The notes under the pieces: model-generated | Database searches by the model: none | Told to the model about the DNA's origin: nothing | Seen by the model: the letters and a program-made list of their open reading frames with translations, nothing else | Origin: Alviniconcha marisindica | Lineage: Eukaryota; Mollusca; Gastropoda; Provannidae | DNA length: 64,000 nucleotides | Assembly (NCBI GenBank): GCA_018857735.1 | Contig: JABMCL010000307.1 | Coordinates: forward strand, 50,001-114,000 | Direction: 5' to 3' | Shown: one piece after another, positions 53,168 to 64,000 of the stretch | Numbering within the stretch: the first letter of the stretch is position 1 | How the letters are laid out: every line of letters starts with the position of its first letter | Translations under genes and position numbers: made by a program

Positions 53168-53896
53168 GTTTTTTGTTGTTTTTTGGGGGGTTTTGTGTGT
53201 GAAGAAACAAAAACGTGTATAGCAAAACCGCAACTGATGAAACCGTTGGATTTTCCCCAAAAAATTTTCTGCCCGACATCAAGACAGATCCACTCGTCAT
53301 CATCGAAACAGCTGGTTTATTTGAATTTTGTCTTGAGCCATCCCGGCCTGGCCTATAATTATGATACTGAATCAGAAGTGTGTGTGTGGGGGGGGGGGGG
53401 GGGGGGAATAATACATTATACTGACCGTTCCCTTGACAAAATTTTCAACGTAAAGGGAGATCACTGATTTCACCCACCAACAAATTAAACCCTAGCAGTT
53501 AACTCCCTTGGCAAGCAAAAAGGCGCTCAAAGCATCACGTAGCTGACGTTGACTGTCTGCTTCTCAAAGGCAACATGCACTCGCAACACACAAGCCTATC
53601 AGCTTTTACCAGCTCCATCCAAGGTGCAAACACATCAAAGGCTAGGCGATGTATTTTTGTTGACCAGTCTCTCTACACCGGTTAGCCGGCAGAAAAAAAC
53701 TTTCGTCGGCCAGTCGGTGACATTGTATGAATTTAGGGCCCAAAGACTGAAATGTCCGCTACTGCGTGTTACTGTTCACACTGTCATTTCAGGACTTTCC
53801 TGTCAATGCTGTGGCGGCGTCTGAAGAAAGGATTATGACGTCACAATTTTGGACGACGTCAACCGATCGCCGTCACCGGATGCTGACGATGACTGA
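48714..53896 (+). pseudogene. Gene X, copy 2, broken
   Basis: Same exon order as copy 1. The coding exon starts at 48697 (ATG 48714) but loses one base in GTTAGGGAAC by codon 12, reading MDSGQCRRCGVGNC then stop. About 50 bp are garbled near 49070-49130. Exon 2 (about 50698-50747) lacks one base. Exon 3 (51222-51286) is identical. Exon 4 (from 51846) is corrupted after GHIF. Exon 5 (from 52329) lacks one base. The last exon (from 53793) diverges after AASEE: allowing for one missing base, its frame continues into an acidic end (DVTILDDVNRSPSPDADDD, TGA 53894-53896), unlike copy 1. It is either a decaying paralogue or a poorly polished second haplotype. Confidence 0.6.
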
Positions 53897-53929
53897 TGCG
53901 GACGAAAACTAAGAAGCTGGTTTCCTCTC

Positions 53930-54083
<154 letters not shown>

Positions 54084-54306
54084 AACTGATTTACCAAATT
54101 ATATGGCTGCTCATGTTTTGGTTTGTGCTGAGGCGACCCGGCTGTGGTTGACAGGATGATGTTAAAATCCAACTACTAACTCACGTGCGTTGTGGTGGCA
54201 GTTTCTTCGTGCATTTCCATGCAATTGTTCATTGCTACTATAAGTTATAGATCTATGAGTGGTACCATAAATTGTATTTTCGTGTTTTTGTACTTTCGTC
54301 TGTTCT

Positions 54307-54380
54307 TAGTATCGTTGTTTCAAGTTTCATGTATTGGCACCGGTGGGATGAATCAGTAAAGTGTTACTGATTTGAACTGA
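54307..54380 (+). repeat. Dispersed 3'-tail repeat
   Basis: See 41225-41300. A diverged relative at 54970-55048 ends CTTATGGGATGAATAAAGTG followed by TGAATTGAACTGG. Confidence 0.75.
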
Positions 54381-55188
54381 AGTAGACGAAACTACAGACG
54401 AAGAACGAGAAGAATATGAAGAAGAGGTAGAAGAAAAATAAAGTCAGTTGAAAAAAGAAAACACAACTGAAGCACGGTAAAAATATTGAAATAATAACGA
54501 TTTGATAAGAGTGCTGTTAAATAGACGCACAAGAACAACAACAGAAACGCTGTAATGCATACAACACCATTCAACTGACGGATTTGGGGAACGCTGACAT
54601 GGGCGATTTAGTGTCCCTGTGCTCGATACAGCCGTTTCTCTTTGCTTGCTACCTCCCCTCCCCTCCCCCAACTCTCTCTCCCCCCCCCCCCCCCCCCAAC
54701 CCCCAATAAAAACGGCATTACGTCAGTACCAAATTCATCTGATTTTGATGGTCATGACATTAATAGTAATAATAGATTTTCTTAATATAGATCTATATTA
54801 AACCACACCATTAAATTTGAATACGGTGCCATACATGCTGGTTTTTGCAGGCAGGGGTGCTTTTTGTTCTTTCAATCGCAGATAGAACATCACGTTCTCG
54901 TTTGGGTTTTATCCACCTGAGTAGTGCCATAAATTGTATACCTGTGCATTCATACTTTCGTTTGTTCTTATTATCGTTGTTTTAAATTGTTGTTATGAGG
55001 CTGTCTGACATGGAACCACCCTTATGGGATGAATAAAGTGTCAATGAATTGAACTGGAATAGAAGAAATACAGACAAAGAACGAGAAGACTATAAGAAGA
55101 AGAGGAGGAAGAAGAATAAAATATGTATTTCAAAAAGAAAAAGACATCAACAAAAAAAGACTGAGACTGCCAAGCGGAACGCCGGCTC

Positions 55189-55190
<2 letters not shown>

Positions 55191-55235
<45 letters not shown>

Positions 55236-55276
55236 CTTTTTTTATCTCATCTCTCTCTCTCTCTCTCTCTCTCTCT
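55191..55276. repeat. (TC)n microsatellite, interrupted
   Basis: Two TC runs separated by a T-rich spacer (TTTTTTTTCTTTTTTTATCTC). Confidence 0.9.
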
Positions 55277-55364
55277 ATTATATATATGCATTAGAACTTG
55301 GGCAGTTGGAGTGGGACGAATTTCCTGAAAATAAACTACATCAAATATTTCCAGATTTAAAAGA

Positions 55365-55690
55365 GTGTACTGTTTGTCCTCGGACAAACAGAAAAGAAGA
55401 GACTGATATCCTGTGTGTCCTCGGACAAACAGTAAAAAAGAGACTGTGATATCCTGTGTGTCCTCGGACAAACAGTAAAAAAGAGACTGTGATATCCGTG
55501 TGTCCTCGGACAAACAGAAAAAAGAGACTGTATATCCTGTGTCCTCGGACAAACAGTAAAAAAGATGACTGATATCCTGTGTGTCCTCGGACAAACAGTA
55601 AAAAAGAGACTGTGATATCCTGTGTGTCCTCGGACAAACAGAAAAGAAGAGACTGTAATATCCTGTGTATCCTCGGACAAATAAAAATAT
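55365..55690. repeat. 43-bp minisatellite, about 8 copies, palindromic core
   Basis: Unit: TCCTCGGACAAACAGTAAAA then AAGAGACTGTGATATCCTGTGTG. The first unit carries a palindrome-like TGTTTGTCCTCGGACAAACA. On the minus strand all three frames stay open across the array because 43 is not a multiple of 3 and the unit lacks stops in every phase; these frames (FVRGHTGYHSLFF and so on) are not evidence for a gene. Confidence 0.92.
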
Positions 55691-55812
55691 CGATTTCTCG
55701 ATATCTCGATTGCACATTGGTCATTCTTTTATTACTCATTCCTTTTCATCGGATGTAATGAAAGATTGACTATAGAACACATTATTTTAACTTACTTGTT
55801 CTGATTTTATTG

Positions 55813-55916
55813 AAATAAGAGAGGGCCATTTTACAGCTCAATCACTGCGTGTATTATTTCAAGAAAATAAGAGAGGGCCATTTTACAGCTCAATCACTGC
55901 GTGTATTATTTCAAGA
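55813..55916. repeat. 52-bp direct duplication
   Basis: AATAAGAGAGGGCCATTTTA and the following bases through GTGTATTATTTCAAG occur twice in tandem, without differences apart from an A-run length. Confidence 0.92.
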
Positions 55917-58495
55917 AATATCATTGGAAAATATTTTTCAACTTTCTGAAAAATATCAATATATTTTGACAGAATAATTTAAAACTTTCTCATGATTTTT
56001 TGTTCTGTTTGTCTTTTACCTACTTTAAAAAAAATCATCTGACCATATAGTAGTTTTAGCATAGTTCTTTTGTTATTTTCCCAACTGTTATGTTTTCCTT
56101 ACTATGTAGCTAGTACGTTCTGTTGCCATTGTTGGATGTTCAGTTTGAGTGATGCTTTGCGGATGCGAAGTTGTCCCTCTAAAGTATGGAGCGCATAGCA
56201 GTTTACAATTATTTCATCAGTACAGTAATTACATTGATGATATCGCTTTTTTTGTAATCTGGGTTTTTTATTTTTTGAAAACCTTTAGTTTTGTATAATT
56301 TTGTATTGACATGGTGGTGTCTCAGCTTCATATATTATTGTGTGATTCAGGAAGGAACTTTTTTTTAACGCGCAGTCAACCATGACGGTTATATATATCA
56401 TGGCAAAACATTTTTTATGACACCACGTTTGATTAAGCTTGTGGAGACAATATGAGGGGTTTAATAACATATATTTATAGGTATATAATGTATGTTTGTA
56501 GTATTATTACTTACTAAAGTATGCTTTCCCTCACAGTTGCATTTTAGATTTTGATATAGAAGGCTTAATGCTATGTAAGTTTTTAATTTCACTGTAAAGT
56601 GCTGCGAGACGCTCCGTGCAAAACTCCATCCATGGATTTCCACTTATTAATAAATAATATTATCGTTTTCATTATCAGTTGCAAACACAAAAGGTTAAAA
56701 AAGTTGATTTTAATTAGACAACACAACTCGCGCAAATTTTGATGGTGAACCTTTTTCAAACAACAGAGCGCTAATACACTAATAAACGATGGCAGATGAA
56801 ACTTGTCTGCTGATCAGGTTTCAGTTAATGTTGCAGTGTGTTGAAGAATCACTATTATAAAATAATGATCATTATTTGATGAGCTGTTTAGTGTTACTGG
56901 CTTTTCCTGCCTGTAGTCATGTTGTGACAAGAAATATTCTGAAACATATGAAATGCTCACCGACCTTGTCATTTATTTTGTATCATTATTATATAAAAAG
57001 AGTTATTATTTGACGAGTTGTTTGACGTTACTGCCTTTTCCTGCCAGCTTAAATGTTATTGTGACAAGAAATATTCAGTCACATATCAAATGCTCACTGA
57101 TTTTGTCTTTCATTTGTATAAAATAAAATAAAGTTATTATTATTATTTGACGTTACTGCCTTTTCCTGCCGGCTGACATGTTATTGTGACAAGAAATATT
57201 CAAATACATATCAAACACTCACGGAATCTGTCGTTTATCTTGTATGATTCTTATAAAATAATGATGATTATTTATGACCCCCTCCCACGAAGCCAGTCTT
57301 AGGTCTCAGCTGTTAATCAGCCCTGGAGACAACTATACTATGGTTAAAGTAAGACTCTTCTGTTGGTGGTGTTGTGTTTGTTGCATTGTTCTCTTAACTT
57401 TATGTATTTTTTACGAGCCCGCCATGACCACAACAAAACTGCCCCTTGTGGGATGATTTTTGAGTTTTGGAACTGAATTGAATTGAACTTGATTATAGCC
57501 CCTGGGGGGTCCATCTGAGTGACTATTTTTTGGAGGGGGCGGGGCAGAATTACATTTTTAGGCCTTAAATTGTCCAGTAGTTGTGATATTTTCCTTAGAA
57601 ATGTAATTATTAAAAACTGGGTTTGAATGCTCCGACCCAGGAGCAAAGGATGTTAACGTTATGCGACTGAAGTGACCGTCGTTTGGCCGAACAGAATGTA
57701 TTTGTACAGAACTCCAGCATGTCGTACACCTTAGTCCAAATTATTACCTTGAACAAATTCTGGAAGTTTGGCTATCTCTAAGCCCCGTTGTTAAGAAAAA
57801 TATGCAACCTTCAGGGCCGTTTCACAAAATAACCAGCATACCGCTTTATCAATTTTAAATAACCACTTCAGTAATTCTTTTACTACACTCAACAGTCTTC
57901 ATTTAAATACCAAAATAATCAGCAGGAACTGCAACCTCTACAATTAAACATATGAAATCATCCAAAATGCGACTTAACACTGATTACTTTCGAGGGGCAC
58001 ACGAGTTCTTTAAAGTTAGTGTGTGTTTTTTCTGCACGGCTTTTGAAATGTTTTATAAGTTGCGGCGAGAAATATTCAGATTTATGTCAAATGCCCACCA
58101 AATCTGTCATTTAGCTTTGCATTGCAGTTCATGCAGAATTCTCGCACAGCTTTGGAAAGAAAAAAGGAATGAGCGAGCTATTTGGGATTTGACCTCATCA
58201 ATGAATGGATGACTAAACTGACTGTCACTTTAATAAATCCTGAAGCGACTGATATGTTAATTATAAGGCAAGCACAAACCTTATATACTCGGAGAGAATA
58301 CACTGACAGTATCTAATTAATGAATCCCGCACGGTGCCAAACCCTGTGAAGAGAACAAGTTGTAAGCGCGCTAAGACCGATTCGCTACAGCAAAGACGGA
58401 AAAACTAACGCGCAAGCAAAAGTCAATAAAATGAGAAGGTATACAGAGAGCATGATCCAAGACGGCAATAAAATAAAAAATAAATAAAGGAAAGC
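55917..58495. other. Intergenic, no gene
   Basis: AT-rich. It holds the 120-bp minisatellite, a SINE end in minus orientation (about 56369-56395) and a diverged dispersed tail repeat (about 57405-57485). No supported exon. Confidence 0.5.
56866..57262. repeat. Diverged minisatellite, unit about 120 bp, 3 copies
   Basis: Each unit carries ACTGCCTTTTCCTGCC, TTGTGACAAGAAATATTC, ACATATCAAATGCTCAC and TTTGTATNATT...ATAAAA. A fourth, weaker relative lies at about 58030-58120. Confidence 0.8.
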
Positions 58496-58499
58496 TAAG

Positions 58500-58509
58500 C
58501 ACACACACA

Positions 58510-58569
<60 letters not shown>

Positions 58570-58605
58570 CACCCCACCACCCCACCACCACCACCACCAC
58601 CACCG
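58500..58605. repeat. (CA)n and (CAC)n microsatellite
   Basis: CA repeats followed by CCCCACC and CAC triplets. Confidence 0.93.
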
Positions 58606-59172
58606 CTGTGGTAAGAAACAAGCAAAAAACCGCCATGCAAGAAGATAGAAAAGGACCAACAAATCTTACCTTTTCAGTCGTTATTATCAGAAGACTGCGA
58701 TGTAAAGCAAATAGTGTTGGCGCCGAAATCTCTAGAAAACTGTAGTTACAGGTAAAATGTCTAAATCGGTACCCAGACACACACGTCCACCTAAAGCAAA
58801 CGTTTAGGTCGCTACACTCCCGCGTTTGACTGACTTTGCCGCTACACTCCGTTTGACTGACTTTGAAAAATGCCGCCCAAACTTGAACCACACGGGTTTT
58901 TCGCGGCCGGGCTTAGGCCGCTTGCCACGCGCTTCAGTGACTGAGTTGCTTGCGTGCACAGAAATTATATCCTGGTTTTTGAACACAGGTATTTAGGTCA
59001 ACCAGAGGTACAATAGTGTACTGTCTCTAGGTCAACTGACAGCGTGCAATCGTGTAGGCCTATTGAATTTTCGCGGCAACAGCTTTCTATGCACGAGGGG
59101 AAAAAGAACAAAAGTGACGGCAGTGATAATGATATTACCCACAATAGCCTAATGATAATAGAAATACTAGTG

Positions 59173-59228
<56 letters not shown>
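59173..59228. repeat. (TAC)n trinucleotide microsatellite
   Basis: About 18 perfect TAC/CTA units; the only long trinucleotide repeat in the window. Confidence 0.95.
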
Positions 59229-59456
59229 AAATTATGACAAAAATAACATCTACAGTGATAGCAGATTAATTACGGCGGCAATGATAAGTATACTAACACT
59301 GACATATATATCAGTAATGACAACGACTCGATGCCAACGCTGTGGCTTTTGAAAACTATGATATTTTTTCCCGAAGACCGACGAGTTCACTGATTGTGCT
59401 TCACGATTGACTCGTTGACTACAAAAGCAGTTTCATGCAATGTCCACGGCTTCATA

Positions 59457-59628
59457 GTTCAGGAGCTGTGTGAGAGTCGAGGTGGCCGTCCTGGGCTGTC
59501 CGTCCTAACGAGCCTTCTGGTTTCCGTGGACGTAAAGAATTATTGAACCATGCTTCGGCATTGGTCACAACTTGTCCCTAACATGTCAACTGACATCTGA
59601 GGACATTAAGCATCACTTCATCATCATC
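59457..59628 (+). mobile_element. Family B repeat
   Basis: Starts TTCAGGAGCTGTGTGAGAGT and ends GAGGACATTAAGCATCACTT with TCATCATCATCAT. Very close to 60100-60280 and 19648-19812. Confidence 0.8.
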
Positions 59629-59755
59629 ATCTGTCCACGGCTACCAAAGCTCGGAAGCTGTGTAAAAGACGAGGTGGCCTATGTGAACGTTGAACGTTGA
59701 ACTTGTCGGTTACAGCAGAGATACTACAGTATAGTGTAGTGTCTCTGGTTACAGC

Positions 59756-59971
59756 GTGAGCCGGCTTGGCCAAGCAGTGATGCGTTAGGGGCGACGTCGG
59801 TTCGGATTTCCCGCTTCGGCTCTCCTTTCTCCTCAGAAGGTGTGGATACTGCAAGTCTTGTGACTTTGCCCTTCGCAATTAATGAAACATTAAAATGGCT
59901 CTCGTCCCTGCGGCATGCCCATCCTAATGCAGAAATCATGCTGGTGATGTCAGAGTGGTGTAAAGTTAGGA
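59756..59971 (+). mobile_element. SINE family A, 3'-truncated
   Basis: The tRNA-like head GTGAGCCGGCTTGGCCAAGC has a weakened B box (GGTTCGGATTT); the body follows to GATGTCAGAGTGGTGTAAAG and stops at a long C-run. Confidence 0.75.
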
Positions 59972-60020
59972 CACCCCCCCCCCCCCCCCCCCCCCCCCGC
60001 ACACACACACACACACACAC
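59972..60020. repeat. C-run and (CA)n
   Basis: About 27 C followed by GCACACA repeats, cutting off the SINE before it. Confidence 0.9.
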
Positions 60021-60099
60021 TGACCACCCCAACCGTCCTCGTGCCGCCTCGTGAGATGCCGCAGTCCCCGCCAGCAGGATATATAGCTACCATTATGGA

Positions 60100-60280
60100 G
60101 TTCAGGAGCTGTGTGAGAGTCGAGGTGGCCGTCCTGGGCTGTTCCTCCTAACGAGCCTTCTGGCTTCCGTGGACGTAAAGATTTATTGAACCATGCTTCG
60201 GCGTTGGTCACAGCTTGTCCCTAATATGTCAGCCGACATCTGAGGACATTAAGCATCACTTCATCATCATCATCAACTAC
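60100..60280 (+). mobile_element. Family B repeat
   Basis: Full-length copy ending CATCACTTCATCATCATCAT, directly followed by a complete family A SINE. Confidence 0.8.
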
Positions 60281-60292
60281 TGTGTTAAATTT

Positions 60293-60613
60293 GTGAGCCG
60301 GTTTGGCCTAGCGGTAAGGCGTTAGGCTGGTAAGCAGAGGACCTCGGTTCGAATCCGCTTCGGCTCTCCGTTCTCTTCAAAAGTTGTGTATGTGGATACG
60401 GTCTTGTGACTTTGTCCATCACAATTAGTGAAACATTAAAATGGCTCTCATCGCTGCCTAACTTAATGCTAGTCATTCTGCTGGTGACAGTGTAGCGATA
60501 GGTATATAATCTCCCTCTTCCCCCATCTCCATTCCCCCTCCCCCCTTCTCCCCGTCCCTAATAAGCCTTACGGTTTCTGTGGACGTTAAGCACCATGTTT
60601 ACTTACTTACTGT
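60293..60613 (+). mobile_element. tRNA-derived SINE, family A, nearly complete
   Basis: The tRNA-like head spans about 60295-60366: first arm GAGCCG pairs with CGGCTC at its end, an A-box-like TGGCCTAGCGG is at 60304-60314 and a perfect B-box GGTTCGAATCC at 60346-60356. These are the internal RNA polymerase III promoter elements. The body runs to GTTTCTGTGGACGTTAAGCA and the tail is CATGTTTACTTACTTAC. The tRNA of origin cannot be named with confidence. It is the reference copy for the elements at 17371, 17786, 19311, 42470 and 59756. Confidence 0.85.
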
Positions 60614-60779
60614 GTTAAACACGTCTAACGCACGAACGTTGGTCAAGTTACAGCTGGCAGGTACGGCCATAAAATAATATTTGTAGGCCTACCCCAAACG
60701 GAGGCTGCATTTAGGCCTAGCGAAAATCAGTTGTAACCGAGTGCATTGTGTGTTGTTTGTTGAGTGTGGCTTTACGTCC

Positions 60780-62740
60780 GCAGAAAGCGTAGGCTTAATA
60801 GGGACGGGAGCCAAGGAGGCCCAAACCTCGCTCTCAAACCCCTCCTGAGCTCTGATTGGTTTTTTTGGTTTGGGAGAGTCCCCTTACTTCCGCAGAAACC
60901 GTGGGGCTTATTAGGGACGGGACCCCAAGGACGGCCCCCTCGACTTTCACAGGGCCCTCCTGAACTTGACATTGTTTGTTTTATTCTGTTCTATCTTTTT
61001 GTTTAAATGTCCTCAGACCCCCTAAAGGTTTTAGGGACAATCTGTAAAGCAAGCTTGTCTGGGATAAAAAATGAAATTTTGTGTGTTCCGGGCCATGATT
61101 TTTCCCTTTTCTTTCTTTTCCCCTTTCCCCTTTTTTGTTTGGGCCCAAAGGGTTTTTTTAGGCCCTTAACTTTCCGAAGTACCCAAAACTTGCGCGTTTG
61201 GGCCCCGCCGCGCCCCGGGAAAGGGGGACGACAGAGTAAAGTTTCGACCGCGGGAAACCGCCCGAAAAAAAGGGAGGGGACAGGGAGCCCCCGGGAACAA
61301 GGAAGTGTTGGGGCGGGGCCCCCCATTCCCCAGCGATTTTGGCACTGTGCAATTGCTGTTTAATTTCTTGTCCCGGGCCCAAGTCCGTCGCCACTGTTGT
61401 TGACAAAAACAACTTGGACAACCCCAAGAAAAGGGGAAGTCCAATCTTCTTACCCCAGCCCCAACCCCCCTACTCATGATCTCTTCTGGGCAAAAGTTAA
61501 AGGGTCCAGCTCCACCTCCCCCCTTGATCTCTTGATTTTTGCCCTGGTACCCTGTCCCCCCCGTTTAATGGGCCATCTGCCCCCCGGGCCCGAAAGCAAA
61601 TGAATCGCCCGCCGCGTCCAGAGCTAAGGAGCTGTGGGGAAAGTCGAGGTGGCCGTTTTGGGTTGTTGAGTTTTTGTTTAAGTCCTCAGATGTTAAAAGC
61701 ATTTTAGGGCAATCTAAAAAAAAGTTTGACTTGGATATATCATGGGTTGTCATGGGGGAGAGGGGGGGGATGGGGAGCGAAAAAAAAGTTTGGGTTTCCA
61801 CTTGCGGATCAATATTTGGATCGGGATATGAGGTCGCTGGAACAAAGGGGAAATGAGGGGTGAGGGGAGAGATGAGATGTGTCCACCGCGGAAAATTGGG
61901 GGCAGGGTGCTGGGGTGTCTTGGCTGTAGGGGGTATTCACTCGTAGAAGGGGCCCCGCACATGGGGGGGTCCGGTTAAAAAGATGGGTCGTCCACTTTTT
62001 ACTTTAAAAACTGGGTTTGCAGATAAAAAACCCGTAATTTGTCGGCGGGCTGCACCAACATGTAATTGTACAATCGGCACACACAGTATTTACATTTAAA
62101 AAACGTCAAAGGGGACGCAATGGTATTTTAAAAATACACTTGTGGAAAAAGGGGGGGGCCTGTAGCCCAGGCGGTTTAAAAACACGGGGGGATGAAAGCA
62201 TACTTTTGGTGGTGGTCGCTAAAATTAGGTCCAGCAGACTTGGGTGCGGGAAAACACGGGGACGTTCCCCCCTTCCTCCGCCCCCCGGGGTTTAAACCCC
62301 GAGCGGGGGGGGCGTTAAACCGTAGCCTTTTTCCCCCCAACCTACAGGAAAGGCTGCCAGTGGGGAAGGTGTAGACCATCGGGTGCAGCCCGAAGGGGGG
62401 CTCCACCCTTTCCCACGTTTAAAGGCACACTCCCAGGTTTTTTTTTAAACAGGGGCGTCCCACGTGCGTAGTTTCCCAGTCAGGGTGGAATGGTCTGAAA
62501 TGAGGTCCCGGGAGAAAATACGTGGTGAAACGAGACGCTAACCCCCTCACATTTTCGTCGGAAAGCACATGAATCTCCGGGACCCCCAAAGTGCAGACGA
62601 TGCATGAGGGAATATGTGGGGCGGCTCTTCCGGGGAAGAAGACTCCTGCCCGGCGGGGGGGGAGAGGTATCGTAAAAACCCCTTTGGCCGGGGCCCCATT
62701 GAGTGGAACCCCCTTCTCCCACTGCTTCCACGCCTGCTTG
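60780..62740. other. GC-rich, homopolymer-laden sequence, no gene
   Basis: Contains eroded family A/B pieces (for example GGGGCTTATTAGGGACGGGA at 60901 and GGAAAGTCGAGGTGGCCG near 61640). Runs of G, C, A and T of 4-9 bases are frequent. Open frames on both strands are Pro/Gly/Arg-rich and unsupported. Consensus quality looks poor. Confidence 0.55.
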
Positions 62741-62742
62741 TT

Positions 62743-63999
62743 TTAGTTCCGCATTTCGTCGGCCAGGCCGATTTTCATCGTCACGGTCGAGGAGTCAACT
62801 CCCTTCCCTCTTTTTGCTGCTCTATCCGCCTTCTCGTTTCCAGAGAGGCAGAGGGGCTGGTACCCACTGAAAGCGAATTTCCGTACCGCCGGGGTGATCA
62901 GCTGAGGGGTTTGGTTGCCCGCGATCTCCCCGCCCCAAGACCCTCCCGTGCGTTTTGGGGTCGGATTTGGAGGCTGCCAGCCCCCCTTGGAGTCGCTGCA
63001 GATAACGTGGCAAAGGGGTGATTTTTTATCGCCCCTGATTTGTTGCGGGGGCCCATGGAGATAAGCCAACAGCTCAGCGGTAAAGGGACCGACACTGCGG
63101 GTAGTGAATAGGAGTGTGGGGAGGTTTTTAACTCTGGGATCACAAAGGCAGCTCCAGCTCCCATCCTCCATCACAAAAACCGTCATTTAAAAGATTTTCA
63201 GGTGGTTTTTTTTTTTTTTTGGGTTAATTTTCCTTCCGGGCATACCCTAGCTGTAAACTGCTAGAACAGGGATTTGGCCCGTTTCAAGCCCTTCCAGTCC
63301 ACCTCAACTGGGCTCTTTCCCAGGAGCCAAGGTGGATAGGGATGCTGGGCCTCGTCGCCACCTAAACACCATCCGGTCCCGCGCCCCGGACCGGGACCAG
63401 GTCACAGATGGAGGGGTAGGACGGGATTTGGGGAGGGGTTTCGGAAGGCAGTATTTTTCTCGTCGACGGGGGAGTTGTCGACGGGTTGGCATTTTAAAAA
63501 CATATTTATACAGCCGAGCTGGATGTGGGGGACGGAAGGGGAAAAACCCCGGCCCCTCTCTGTACCCCAACCTGGGGCCCACGGACTGCGGCAGCCCGAG
63601 GGCCAGTCGCAGACCGCCACCTCTTGGCGGTGGGGCGGGCAGGCCCGTTTTCGATAGGTGGGGCAGGGCCCTTCCAGTCCGTACGACGGGGCGTAAACGA
63701 AACCAGGGCCCCGCCCCACTTTTAAAGGGGGGATTTTGGGGTTTGGGCCCCAGGGCTAAAGCAGAAGCCCCTTGATAACGTTGAGGGCTCGGGAGGCTTT
63801 GGCGCGTTGTGCGCGACCTGCTGGTTCTTTACCCCCCCAGCGAGTGAAGTTTTCCACCCAGGTACTTAATTTTTTCGATGCAAAGATGCTCTGCCCGTTC
63901 ACCCTGATGTCACCTCCGTGTTCTGAGAGGTTTTGGGTTGTGGAATGGGACGAACACTGTTTTCTGGGAAAAAAAGAGGGGAATCCATTTACTTGCTTT
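62743..63999 (-). pseudogene. Degraded LINE ORF2: end of reverse transcriptase and RNase H, runs off the window
   Basis: Read on the minus strand from the window edge: KTVFVPFHNPKP and a KYLG segment after a KINGQ-like VNGQSIFAS (about 63975-63850), typical of the end of a LINE reverse transcriptase. Then RLALGLPQSVGPRLGYREG and YKYVFKMPTRRQL (about 63610-63470) follow, and finally an RNase H-like part (63186-62743) with VGPFTAELLAYL, CSDSKGGWQ and LSGNEKADRAAKRG. Frames change often, many within G/C runs. It is related in type to the Jockey-like element at 34915-39629, which lacks exactly this RNase H region, but the two are not obviously one family. Confidence 0.7.
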
Positions 64000-64000
64000 A

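Larger units (their letters stand above)
45300..53836 (+). repeat. Segmental duplication, block copy 2
   Basis: Same-strand copy of 20735-33337 with two large absences and hundreds of small ones. Stretches 46900-48170 and 51300-51780 lose single bases and gain homopolymers, while others (45660-46150, 53549-53740) are nearly identical to copy 1. Such patchiness suggests uneven consensus quality. Confidence 0.9.

Noticed and set aside
55247..55739. Repetitive 156- and 132-codon minus-strand proteins
   Set aside because: All three frames are open because of a 43-bp unit; this is a minisatellite, not a gene.
60293..60370. A functional tRNA gene
   Set aside because: A and B boxes and an acceptor-like pairing are present, but a repeated body and tail follow and the head occurs in several degraded copies, so it is a SINE.
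61003..61600. Pro/Gly/Arg-rich frames on both strands
   Set aside because: They come from GC-rich, homopolymer-laden sequence with SINE debris and no recognisable motif.

Overview
This is eukaryotic nuclear DNA, most likely from a marine mollusc and perhaps a gastropod. The evidence is intron-split genes with GT/AG borders, very long (GA)n, (CA)n and (TG)n microsatellites, tRNA-derived SINEs, short inverted-repeat elements with GGGAGATAACT ends, and several non-LTR retrotransposon relics. I see no bacterial operons, rRNA, CRISPR or functional tRNA. The species call is inference.

Layout. 1-3.7 kb: microsatellites and a decayed L1/Tx1-like LINE tail on the minus strand. 3.7-8.4 kb: a four-exon plus-strand gene for a disordered, probably nuclear protein ending in a RING finger; all intron phases fit. 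8.4-15 kb: minisatellites and two divergently placed copies of one LINE family, both broken. 15-20.7 kb: a SINE-rich stretch with two SINE families in many copies. 20.7-33.4 kb: a block that holds a 39-bp coding-like repeat, a remnant resembling retroelement ORF1 proteins with an SGNH esterase part in opposed orientation, a Mutator-like transposase fragment, a perfect 40-bp hairpin, and a six-exon gene I do not recognise (here gene X). Gene X has a Cys-rich helical N-terminus, a 25-residue Pro-rich repeat and tyrosine motifs near the C-terminus. 34.8-39.7 kb: a Jockey-like LINE on the minus strand (CCHC ORF1; endonuclease and reverse transcriptase ORF2), missing its 3' end. 42-45.3 kb: shuffled pieces of the 16-20.5 kb region. 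45.3-53.8 kb: a second, eroded and partly deleted copy of the 20.7-33.3 kb block, including a broken second gene X. 54-60.7 kb: minisatellites, microsatellites and SINEs, including one nearly complete SINE with A and B boxes. 61-64 kb: GC-rich, homopolymer-riddled sequence with a degraded minus-strand LINE (RNase H and the end of the reverse transcriptase) running off the window.

Only the RING gene and the first gene X look like intact host genes. The rest is mobile-element and repeat sequence. The second block may be a true segmental duplication or an unpurged alternative haplotype in a long-read assembly; its errors cluster in homopolymers. I found no clear defence or biosynthetic system. 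The most unusual items are the duplicated orphan gene X and a set of fold-back (template-switch) palindromes, one of which can be polarised against its paralogous copy.
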